A DNA stretch of 7,201 bases, from positions 6,786-13,986 of the forward strand of contig NVQY01000016.1 in assembly GCA_002400675.1 (NCBI GenBank), read 5' to 3'. This DNA comes from Paracoccaceae bacterium. GTDB lineage: Bacteria > Pseudomonadota > Alphaproteobacteria > Rhodobacterales > Rhodobacteraceae. Under the pieces are notes generated by a model that worked only from the letters and a program-made list of their open reading frames with translations, was not told the DNA's origin and searched no databases. Below, piece by piece: positions 1-5,651 of the stretch (position 1 is its first letter; each line of letters opens with the position of its first letter). Position numbers and translations under genes: made by a program.

Positions 1-822
1 CGGGTTGTTGTCGGGGTCCAGCGGGACCGCGCCGCCGACGTGATGAACGAGATTTACCGCCCGCTGTACCTGCGCGACTTTCCGGTCCTGATTACCGATC
101 TGGAAAGTGCCGAAATGATCAAATACGCTGCCAATGCGTTTCTGGCCACCAAGATCACCTTTATCAATGAAATCGCTGCACTGTGCGAACGCACCGGAGC
201 CGATATCAAACTGGTAAGCCAGGGCATGGGGCTGGATGGGCGGATCGGTAACAAGTTCCTGCATGCTGGGCCGGGCTATGGCGGGTCTTGTTTTCCGAAA
301 GATACCAAAGCCTTGGCCCGTATTGGTCAGGAACATGGGTTGCCGATGCAAATCACCGAAACCGTGATCAAGGTCAATGACGAACTGCGCCGCCGGATGA
401 TCGACAAGATCACCGACATGATCGACGGTGACATCGCCGGCAAAATCATTGCCGTGCTGGGCGTCACGTTCAAACCCAACACTGATGACATGCGCGACGC
501 GCCTTCGTTGACCATCGTTCCCGCACTGATCGGGGCCGGCGCAAAGGTACGGGTTGTTGATCCGCAAGGTCGGCGCGAAGGTACCGATCTGCTGCCCGGG
601 GTGAACTGGGTCGATGATGCGTACAAAGCCGCACAGAATGCAGATGCACTGGTGATCCTGACGGAATGGAATGAATTCCGCGCACTGGATTTGAAACGCC
701 TGGCCAAACGCATGAATACCCCGGTAATGGCCGATTTGCGCAATATCTACTCTACCAGAGACGCAAAAAGAGCCGGGTTCGTGCAGTATGTTTCCATAGG
801 TCGCGCAGACTTCAAGGCCTAG
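1..822 (+). CDS. ugd: UDP-glucose 6-dehydrogenase, C-terminal part (5' end outside window)
   Basis: This enzyme oxidises UDP-glucose to UDP-glucuronate with two NAD+, supplying precursors for surface polysaccharides in the cytoplasm. The frame is open from base 1 to the TAG at 820-822, giving 273 residues. The family is usually about 435-440 residues, so roughly 160, mainly the N-terminal NAD-binding Rossmann domain, lie upstream of the window. Visible landmarks are the central-helix motif EMIKYAANAF (bases 115-144), the active-site motif GYGGSCFPKD with the catalytic cysteine codon at 289-291, and the C-terminal UDP-binding domain beginning VLGVTFKPNTDDMRDAP (from about base 451). The tail DLRNIYS...GRADF is typical of the family. 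The GTG/ATG near base 40 is internal and is not the start. The gene converges on flgD with 29 bases between the stop codons. Nothing ties it functionally to the flagellar genes, and no key residue is missing in the visible part. Confidence 0.96.
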   Translation, partial: RVVVGVQRDRAADVMNEIYRPLYLRDFPVLITDLESAEMIKYAANAFLATKITFINEIAALCERTGADIKLVSQGMGLDGRIGNKFLHAGPGYGGSCFPKDTKALARIGQEHGLPMQITETVIKVNDELRRRMIDKITDMIDGDIAGKIIAVLGVTFKPNTDDMRDAPSLTIVPALIGAGAKVRVVDPQGRREGTDLLPGVNWVDDAYKAAQNADALVILTEWNEFRALDLKRLAKRMNTPVMADLRNIYSTRDAKRAGFVQYVSIGRADFKA

Positions 823-851
823 GCCAACATCAAGGCATCCTAGTCGCCAGA

Positions 852-1520
852 TCAGGAGGCATTGCGTAAACCAGTGACGGCCGACGAAGAAATCGCCTGC
901 CCCCCGTCGAGGATAAGGAAAACCTGCCCATTTCGCAATTGTGCCTCAGAGATGGTGCTGTAAACCTCGGCTGTTTCACTGAGAACCAAGTCTTCGCCCT
1001 GAAAGCTATCAATTTTAAAGCTATAAAGCCCCTTTTCGAACGGGTCTCCACTGTCATCCACACCTGCCCATTCAATCGGCTCGGAAGAAACCGGAACTTT
1101 GATGCGTTGCACTTCATTGCCGGTCTCGTCCAGGACAACCAATTCCGTCCGGTCAGAAACCGAAGCCGGGTTTGCTGATATAGAAACCGGGCTGCCATCA
1201 AAGTACGTCGGAGCGGCGGCGCGCGCCTCCATTCCTACCCAGCTTGCCAATGACCCTATGCTGGAAATGCTCGACTGTGTCGCCAACGCTGCCAGTGCGT
1301 CATTGGTTTTAACCTGTTGTTCTACCATAGAAAATTGCGCCAATTGAGAGGAATAAGTCGAGGCATCAATTGGTTCAAGAGGGTCCTGGTACTTTGCTTG
1401 CGCCGTCAACATCTTTAGAAAGGTGTCAAAATCCGTAGCAATTCCGGCAGAGTTTGACGAAACTTCCGGGACGGTGGGACTCGGCAACTGGGCGGTGGTT
1501 GTTGGTATAGCATTGATCAC
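852..1520 (-). CDS. flgD: Flagellar hook assembly (hook cap) protein FlgD
   Basis: FlgD forms the temporary scaffold cap at the tip of the growing hook, where hook subunits (FlgE) are inserted; it is exported by the flagellar type III system. The 222-residue product has the conserved N-terminal segment with FLKMLTAQ, QDPLEP and QLAQFSMVEQQ (residues 34-69). A beta-rich region follows (about 95-190) with FDGSP, a W-G-DDSG-P turn and G-Y-F, as in the FlgD Ig-like/tudor domain, and the end is GG...AVTGLR. Length is normal for the family. The start is GTG at 1518-1520: it is preceded in frame by CAC and then the fliK stop, so no longer start is possible. A GAGG lies 9 bases upstream, inside the fliK 3' end. 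Only 3 bases separate the fliK stop from this GTG, so the two genes are almost certainly co-transcribed and translationally coupled. There is no cysteine, as is usual for exported flagellar parts. Confidence 0.95.
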   Translation of the reverse strand: MINAIPTTTAQLPSPTVPEVSSNSAGIATDFDTFLKMLTAQAKYQDPLEPIDASTYSSQLAQFSMVEQQVKTNDALAALATQSSISSIGSLASWVGMEARAAAPTYFDGSPVSISANPASVSDRTELVVLDETGNEVQRIKVPVSSEPIEWAGVDDSGDPFEKGLYSFKIDSFQGEDLVLSETAEVYSTISEAQLRNGQVFLILDGGQAISSSAVTGLRNAS

Positions 1521-1523
1521 GTG

Positions 1524-3392
1524 TCATAACCTCATATCTAACCCGCGCAAAACCGGCGGGCGTGTGGAATTATCTGTTTCTGAACCAACCGGCACATCGG
1601 CTGAGTTATTGTCAGGTTCCATTTCGGTGAAACCCTGACGCCCCTCTGAACCCTCATCAAAGCGGCTATTTGTTCCGTCCCCGGAAAAATCGAACCCGAT
1701 ATCAACATATCCCAGGTTGCGGAATTCTTCGGTTAGCTGGTCGATATGTCGGCGCATCAGGTCCAATGTTTCCGGTCTTTCCGCCAGAATCGACACCGAA
1801 ATCCCGGCGTCGCTTGTGGACAGAACCATGCGAACACGGCCAAGTTCTTCGGGGTTGAGGGCAATTTCAATTTTCTTGCTTTGAGCATTGCTCAGGGCAT
1901 CCGCCATTTGACTGGCAACTGCCCGTGCGGTGCTTGGGTGCGTAAACACGTTTTCAGCAGAGCGAACCGGCGCGTTCGGTGTCAGACTTTCCCTTGAAAG
2001 CACGGGGATATCGTCGGTTCTTCCTTCGTCCAGAAAGAAGGTTTTCGTCTGAACATCAAGGGATTTCGAGATCGCACCGTTAGCTACGTTACCAACAAAT
2101 TCCGGGGATGAGGCAGGGGTAGAGTTGGGTTGAATCGCCAAAGACGTGGTACTGTTTCCCCATCTTTGATCAGAGGCCAGAACACCCATTTTTTGGTCAA
2201 CCGAGAATCCGGCGCTTGACCTAAGAGATGGGGGGGAGACCGTATTTGATGGCGTATTTCCAGCAGTATCAGGCGAAGAAGCTGGGATAATTGCCGCTGT
2301 TTCGGCTGTTCCTGTTTGCGAAGGTCGGAAACCCGCCAAAATCTGCGGATCAGTTTTTGTCCCCGTAAAATCTGGTCTGTTAGGGAGCACCTGCGCAACA
2401 GTGTTCGGAGTGCTAGTTTGGGTGAAAATCTGGCCTCGTGGTGGTTCCACCGAAACGTCCGGTTTCTGCGAAGGCCCCATCGTATTTGGAATCGCTCCCC
2501 TTGTAGTTGACAGTTGCCCCACTTTGGAAATTGAAAGTACAGGGGTGGAGCCAGCCATATCCAATTGCGTGGATTCAAGAGCCTGGAACTGCCCAGGCGC
2601 TTTCGTCGCGTTTGGCCCAGGTTCTGCAAGGGCCAGTCCCGGTACATTAATAGTCCCACCCTTTAGGGGAGTCCGAGGCTCTGAAATCAGTTGTTGTGAG
2701 CCATTAATTGTTGGCTGTACTGGGGAATTTGCAGTTCCCTTGTCAAACATCTTTGGGATGCCGTCATTATTGGGGAGTTCTGAAACTACATTTTTTTGTA
2801 CCTGTCGAACATTTCCGGCAAATGAATCCTCTGCCTGACCATCGTCTCGCGTTACAAAGCCACGTTTGTAGGCCGGGGAAATGCCGGTTTGGGTCGCAAC
2901 AGCTATAATTTGGCTGGGTTGTTCTGCCTTGGTGCTCTCAAGAGGTGGTGCCTCTTGACGTTCTGGTCTTACGGCTGTCGGGTCAACAGTTTTACCATTG
3001 ATATCTGATAGTTGTGCGGAATCTTCAGTCTTGGTAAACTCCACCTCAACGGCGCGGGTTGGTGGTATTGCAAAGGCTAGCGTCTCTTTAAGCAGATCAC
3101 GGCCGTCAGCGCCAACAATGTCCCGATCTACGGATTGATCAATGGCCAGACCTTCCGCAGGAGTCGCTTCAGTTTCGGAAATTATTGTCAATTCCGACTC
3201 TTCCCCTGACGACTCACCTGCCGTTTCATTCACAATGACGTCCATCAATTCTTCAGACGTTTCATTTTGTATTATCAATTCAATATGGAAGTCGAAACTT
3301 TCCTTTCCTTCAGGCGGAGGGTTCGGAAGTGACACCTTTGACACAGGCGTAACCGCTGCGACAAGTTGACTTGAAGTAACATCTGTTTGCAT
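1524..3392 (-). CDS. fliK: Flagellar hook-length control protein FliK
   Basis: FliK is the secreted ruler that measures hook length and switches the export apparatus from hook to filament substrates. The protein is 622 residues from the chosen ATG at 3390-3392. Residues 1 to about 490 are low complexity, rich in Ser, Thr, Pro and Gln and without cysteine, as expected of a fast-evolving ruler region. Residues about 495-571 form the conserved C-terminal Flg_hook domain, with LNPEELGRVRM, an amphipathic helix (ETLDLMRRH..QLTEEFRNLGY) and a terminal beta strand (coding bases about 1680-1871). A further 51-residue acidic tail follows. A GTG at 3423-3425 would add 11 residues but has no ribosome site and sits too close to the CtrA-like box; the ATG at 3392 has GGGA 4 bases upstream. 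It is the first gene of a fliK-flgD unit, divergent from flgJ. A large ORF in another frame (2084-2659, same strand) is a shadow of the skewed composition. Confidence 0.92.
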   Translation of the reverse strand: MQTDVTSSQLVAAVTPVSKVSLPNPPPEGKESFDFHIELIIQNETSEELMDVIVNETAGESSGEESELTIISETEATPAEGLAIDQSVDRDIVGADGRDLLKETLAFAIPPTRAVEVEFTKTEDSAQLSDINGKTVDPTAVRPERQEAPPLESTKAEQPSQIIAVATQTGISPAYKRGFVTRDDGQAEDSFAGNVRQVQKNVVSELPNNDGIPKMFDKGTANSPVQPTINGSQQLISEPRTPLKGGTINVPGLALAEPGPNATKAPGQFQALESTQLDMAGSTPVLSISKVGQLSTTRGAIPNTMGPSQKPDVSVEPPRGQIFTQTSTPNTVAQVLPNRPDFTGTKTDPQILAGFRPSQTGTAETAAIIPASSPDTAGNTPSNTVSPPSLRSSAGFSVDQKMGVLASDQRWGNSTTSLAIQPNSTPASSPEFVGNVANGAISKSLDVQTKTFFLDEGRTDDIPVLSRESLTPNAPVRSAENVFTHPSTARAVASQMADALSNAQSKKIEIALNPEELGRVRMVLSTSDAGISVSILAERPETLDLMRRHIDQLTEEFRNLGYVDIGFDFSGDGTNSRFDEGSEGRQGFTEMEPDNNSADVPVGSETDNSTRPPVLRGLDMRL

Positions 3393-3500
3393 GATTTCCC
3401 GGTATTCTACCTCGTTGCCCTGCACTTTGACTGCAATCAGTTACAATTTTTTTAACCGATTTCGGTGCATTCTAAATTCTATCGATATTCCGAGGTTTTT
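3393..3500. promoter_or_regulatory. Divergent fliK / flgJ promoter region
   Basis: This 108-base gap separates the leftward fliK start from the rightward flgJ start and must hold promoters for both operons. It is markedly more A+T-rich than the flanking genes. Besides the CtrA-like box in its centre, for the flgJ direction it contains TAAATT at 3473-3478, 15 bases after the TTAACC half-site, a possible -10 element. I saw no convincing sigma-54 (GG-N10-GC) or FliA-type promoter. A short palindrome, TATCGATA, lies at 3480-3487. The exact start points cannot be read from sequence. Confidence 0.7.
3441..3457 (+). promoter_or_regulatory. CtrA-like binding box (TTAC-N7-TTAACC)
   Basis: The sequence reads TTAC at 3441-3444, seven bases, then TTAACC at 3452-3457. 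The alphaproteobacterial CtrA consensus is TTAA-N7-TTAA(C), so only one base of the core differs. The box lies near the centre of the divergent region, about 44 bases from the flgJ ATG and 48 from the fliK ATG. CtrA is a known activator of flagellar genes in Caulobacter and in several Rhodobacterales. The match and position are seen directly; binding and activation are inferred. Confidence 0.55.
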
Positions 3501-3836
3501 ATGCAGACACTTGTTCCTTTACCCAGCAACGCAACTGCCATGGCGCAATCCGACACAATCCGGGATGAACCAGACAACGAGAGGCGCACCGCCCTTCGCA
3601 AAGCAGCCAATGACCTAGAAGCGGCTTTTCTGACGGAAATGCTCAAGGCAGCTGGGTTCGGGAAGTCCCGCGAATCGTTTGGCGGCGGGTCGGGGGAGGA
3701 TCAGTTCAGTTCGCTATTGGTAAGGGCGCAGGCCGAACAAATGACCCTCGCCGGGGGTATTGGATTGGCCGAATCACTATTTAACGCACTATTGGAGACG
3801 GAAAATGACCCATCAAAATCCTCAAGACTTGATTGA
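3501..3836 (+). CDS. flgJ: Rod-binding protein, FlgJ N-terminal-domain type (no muramidase)
   Basis: This is a periplasmic rod-assembly factor that promotes or caps rod polymerisation in the flagellar basal body. The 111-residue product matches the rod-binding domain: residues 31-52 ALRKAANDLEAAFLTEMLKA, a Gly-rich linker (53-66), then DQFSSLLVRAQAEQM and GGIGLAESLFNAL (68-97). Enteric FlgJ is about 310 residues and carries a C-terminal peptidoglycan hydrolase; that half is absent here, as known for Rhodobacter, where a separate lytic enzyme (SltF) opens the cell wall. An upstream GTG at 3465 is in frame, but the ATG at 3501 has GAGG five bases ahead and agrees with the domain boundary. It starts the rightward flagellar unit, and its last 32 bases overlap the next gene. 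No Sec signal peptide is visible, consistent with export through the flagellar apparatus. Confidence 0.85.
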   Translation: MQTLVPLPSNATAMAQSDTIRDEPDNERRTALRKAANDLEAAFLTEMLKAAGFGKSRESFGGGSGEDQFSSLLVRAQAEQMTLAGGIGLAESLFNALLETENDPSKSSRLD

Positions 3837-4164
3837 TGAATTGGACACATTGCTCGACCGGGAACGTCAGGCACTTATCGACGGCGACCTGGAACTACTG
3901 GGCCGGATGCTGGCGCAGAAACAAGGTTTAATAGACAGAATCAACACCTTGGACATGCTGGAAAGGGATAGCCTGGCCCAGGTCCATGACAAGGTCACCC
4001 GAAATCAGGAACTATTGAACAGTGCGATGGAAGGAATACGCGCCGTTGCAAACCGCATGGCGGATCTTCGTCGTGTGCGCCATAGCCTTGAGACCTACGA
4101 TCAGTCGGGGCACAAAACCCGCATTGCAACACAAGACCATTATAGTGTGGAAAAACGCGCATAA
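3805..4164 (+). CDS. flgN: FlgN-like flagellar export chaperone
   Basis: The 119-residue product looks like the small helical FlgN family, cytoplasmic chaperones that hold the hook-filament junction proteins FlgK and FlgL before export. Visible features are an acidic amphipathic N-terminal helix (residues 7-24), the pattern ERQALIDGDLELLGRMLAQK (20-39), a long second helix with KVTRNQELLNSAMEGIRAV (63-81) and an R-rich third segment ending in LETYDQSG and VEKRA. There is no signal peptide and no membrane segment. Start choice: the ATG at 3805 has GGAG seven bases upstream, whereas the earlier in-frame start at 3760 lies deep inside flgJ. The gene overlaps flgJ by 32 bases in a different frame, so the two are one transcript. 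FlgN sequences diverge strongly, so the family call rests on size, helical pattern and neighbourhood. A FliT-like or other small export chaperone is the alternative. Confidence 0.7.
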   Translation: MTHQNPQDLIDELDTLLDRERQALIDGDLELLGRMLAQKQGLIDRINTLDMLERDSLAQVHDKVTRNQELLNSAMEGIRAVANRMADLRRVRHSLETYDQSGHKTRIATQDHYSVEKRA

Positions 4165-4205
4165 ACGCAGATTTAGGCAAATGCGAACTATGCAGTCGTC
4201 GCGTC

Positions 4206-4221
4206 TTAGCACTCCATTAGC
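4206..4221 (+). promoter_or_regulatory. Weak CtrA-like tandem motif (TTAG-N7-TTAGC)
   Basis: TTAG occurs at 4206-4209 and again at 4217-4220, followed by C, with exactly seven bases between. The geometry equals the CtrA box TTAA-N7-TTAAC, but the fourth base of each half-site is G instead of A. It lies about 150 bases before the flagellin ATG. Two core mismatches make it much weaker evidence than the box at 3441-3457. Confidence 0.25.
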
Positions 4222-4304
4222 AAATACCAATCAAAGTGTGGAGGCACTCTGGAAACGAGTGGCGCGATACCAGACCACCGGCAATCGCACCTGTCAGAAA
4301 GACA

Positions 4305-4363
4305 TTTGGTCCGTCCAAAGGGGGCGGGATGAAACCGGGTGAAAATCGCCCTTTGACTAAAGG
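4305..4363 (+). promoter_or_regulatory. Possible RNA switch in the flagellin leader (competing hairpins)
   Basis: Four short segments can pair in alternative ways. Segment 1, TTTGG (4305-4309), pairs with CCAAA (4315-4319) over a 5-base loop. Segment 2, CAAAGGGGGCG (4316-4326), pairs with segment 3, CGCCCTTTG (4347-4355), with a two-G bulge. Segment 3, CCTTT (4350-4354), also pairs with segment 4, AAAGG (4359-4363), which is the flagellin Shine-Dalgarno. Pairing 1:2 with 3:4 would hide the ribosome site, while pairing 2:3 would free it. The complementarity is seen directly. Regulation, perhaps by FlbT or FlaF encoded just downstream, is inference. Confidence 0.4.
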
Positions 4364-4371
4364 AAAATGCT

Positions 4372-5583
4372 ATGTCCAGCATTCTGACAAACAACGGCGC
4401 AATGGTTGCGCTGCAAACATTGAAATCAATCAACACCGAATTGGGGAAAACACAAAGTGAAATCTCGACCGGCAAGAAGATTTCGTCGGCCAGAGATAAC
4501 TCGGCGGTCTGGGCTATCTCCAAAGTGATGGAATCGGACGTTAACGGCTTCAAGGCGATTTCAAGTAGTTTGGCCCTTGGGGAATCCACTGTTGCCGTCG
4601 CGCGGAATGCTTCCGAAACGATTACCGACTTGTTGACCCAAATGAAGGGCAAGATCGTCGCGGCGCAAGAAGACAACGTCGATCGAGACAAGATCAATGA
4701 CGATGTCAGCGCTCTGAAGGAACAGGTTGCGTCGGTTGTCGCGGCCGCCCAGTTCAATGGCCTGAACCTTGTCAACGGGTCCACCGCATCGGCCGATATC
4801 CTTTCTTCGCTTGATCGCGACAGCGGTGGCGGCGTGACTGCAAGTTCGATCACTGTGGCCGCCACCGACATGTCAACAAGCGGCTACGTGGCCAATGACA
4901 TTTTCGCCGGCAGTGGCGGCACCCCGTCGGGCGATGGTGATACGGTTGTCCTTTCGCTTGACAATACCGGCGGTAACGACACGATCGAAATTGCTGAAAA
5001 CGGCACCGCTTTTGTTGCCGGCGAAAAGGTCAGCATTTCGATTGGCGATCAATCCGTATCCTATACGGTGTCCGCCGATGATGCCGCAGCCACGACAACG
5101 TCCGATATCGTGGCCGTCGCCCTGAAAAACAAGATCGACAATCTTGGTATTGCCAACCTTGTCGTTGATTATGACAGCGGTACGCCGGGAACCCTTGATT
5201 TCACCAACAACGGCACAACTGACCTGGCCGTTACTGGCCAGTACACCAACGCTGATTCAGGCGGCTTGGGCGCAATGGCGGCAATCGACGTCTCAACTGC
5301 CGTCGGGGCGACTGCAGCCCTGGCTTCGATTGAAACCCTGATCGGGACGTCGATTGATGCCGCGGCTTCCTTTGGTTCGTCAGAAGGAAGGATCGCGTCG
5401 CAGGCCTCGTTTATCTCGAACCTGACCGACTCTCTCAAGTCCGGAATTGGGGCGATGGTGGATGCCAATATGGAGGCGGCTTCGGCCCGATTGCAGGCCT
5501 TGCAGGTGCAACAACAGCTGGCTGTGCAGTCCCTTTCGATCGCCAACCAGGCTCCGCAGACGATCCTGTCTCTGTTCAGGTAA
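4372..5583 (+). CDS. fliC: Flagellin, filament subunit
   Basis: This is the structural subunit of the flagellar filament, exported unfolded by the flagellar type III system. The product is 403 residues. The conserved N-terminal D0/D1 helices span about 1-140, with SSILTNNGAMVALQTL, EISTGKKISSARDN and FNGLNLVNG. The C-terminal D1/D0 region spans about 311-403, with IETLIGTSIDAAASFGS, FISNLTDSLKSGIG and the end NQAPQTILSLFR, the usual filament-core terminus. Between them, about 141-310, is a Gly/Thr/Asp-rich, predicted beta-rich surface domain containing VSISIGDQSVSYTVSADDA, resembling a flagellin IN-type repeat. There is no cysteine. The start ATG has AAAGGA seven bases ahead. The segment matching the TLR5-recognition patch of enteric flagellins reads LTQMKGKIV and lacks its key Arg/Glu residues, as in other alphaproteobacterial flagellins. 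The gene is followed by a hairpin and then flaF-flbT. Gene names vary in this group (fliC, flaA, fljK). Confidence 0.97.
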   Translation: MSSILTNNGAMVALQTLKSINTELGKTQSEISTGKKISSARDNSAVWAISKVMESDVNGFKAISSSLALGESTVAVARNASETITDLLTQMKGKIVAAQEDNVDRDKINDDVSALKEQVASVVAAAQFNGLNLVNGSTASADILSSLDRDSGGGVTASSITVAATDMSTSGYVANDIFAGSGGTPSGDGDTVVLSLDNTGGNDTIEIAENGTAFVAGEKVSISIGDQSVSYTVSADDAAATTTSDIVAVALKNKIDNLGIANLVVDYDSGTPGTLDFTNNGTTDLAVTGQYTNADSGGLGAMAAIDVSTAVGATAALASIETLIGTSIDAAASFGSSEGRIASQASFISNLTDSLKSGIGAMVDANMEAASARLQALQVQQQLAVQSLSIANQAPQTILSLFR

Positions 5584-5591
5584 ACACATGA

Positions 5592-5612
5592 TCGGGGCGC
5601 AAAGCGCCCCGA
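5592..5612 (+). terminator. Hairpin after flagellin, probable (partial) terminator
   Basis: A perfect 9-bp stem, TCGGGGCGC / GCGCCCCGA, closes over an AAA loop, beginning 8 bases after the flagellin stop. The downstream tract CCTACCTCTTTTC is only moderately T-rich. The structure could end most flagellin transcripts or protect their 3' end, while letting some read-through reach flaF-flbT. Confidence 0.7.
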
Positions 5613-5651
5613 CCTACCTCTTTTCATATCCCCAACAGATGAGGCTCTGAC

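Larger units (their letters stand above)
4165..4371 (+). promoter_or_regulatory. Flagellin promoter region and 5' leader
   Basis: These 207 bases separate the flgN-like gene from flagellin, the longest gap in the window. They hold a TTAG-N7-TTAGC pair at 4206-4221, a possible 53-codon leader ORF (4181-4342) and, just before the start codon, competing hairpins around the ribosome site. I looked for sigma-28 and sigma-54 elements and found none with acceptable spacing (GCGATA at 4264-4269 resembles part of a FliA -10 but lacks a partner). A separate flagellin promoter is expected because flagellin is a late, highly expressed gene, but its position is not determined here. Confidence 0.6.

Noticed and set aside
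816..843. GGCCTAGGCC palindrome and bulged stem (CTAGGCC ... GGC-AT-CCTAG) between ugd and flgD
   Set aside because: It could act as a bidirectional terminator between convergent genes, but the stem is bulged and no T run follows in either direction.
2084..2659. 191-codon minus-strand ORF in an alternative frame of fliK
   Set aside because: It is enclosed in the fliK ruler region, rich in Arg/Leu/Trp as expected for a frame-shifted reading of Ser/Pro/Thr-rich codons, and has no ribosome site evidence.
2938..2958. Perfect 8-bp inverted repeat (TCAAGAGG / CCTCTTGA, 5-base loop) inside fliK
   Set aside because: About one such repeat is expected by chance in 7 kb; it lies in codons of a real gene and has no T tract on either strand.
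3423..3425. GTG as an alternative start of fliK, adding 11 residues
   Set aside because: There is no Shine-Dalgarno before it, it lies only 15 bases from the CtrA-like box, and the ATG at 3390-3392 has a plausible ribosome site.
4231..4270. Possible FliA (sigma-28) promoter: CAAAG at 4232 with GCGATA at 4264
   Set aside because: The spacing between the two parts is far too long for a sigma-28 promoter, and neither part matches the consensus well.
4206..4871. 221-codon ORF on the minus strand opposite the flagellin 5' region
   Set aside because: It is antisense to a clear flagellin gene, has no recognisable family, and follows from the codon composition of the real gene.
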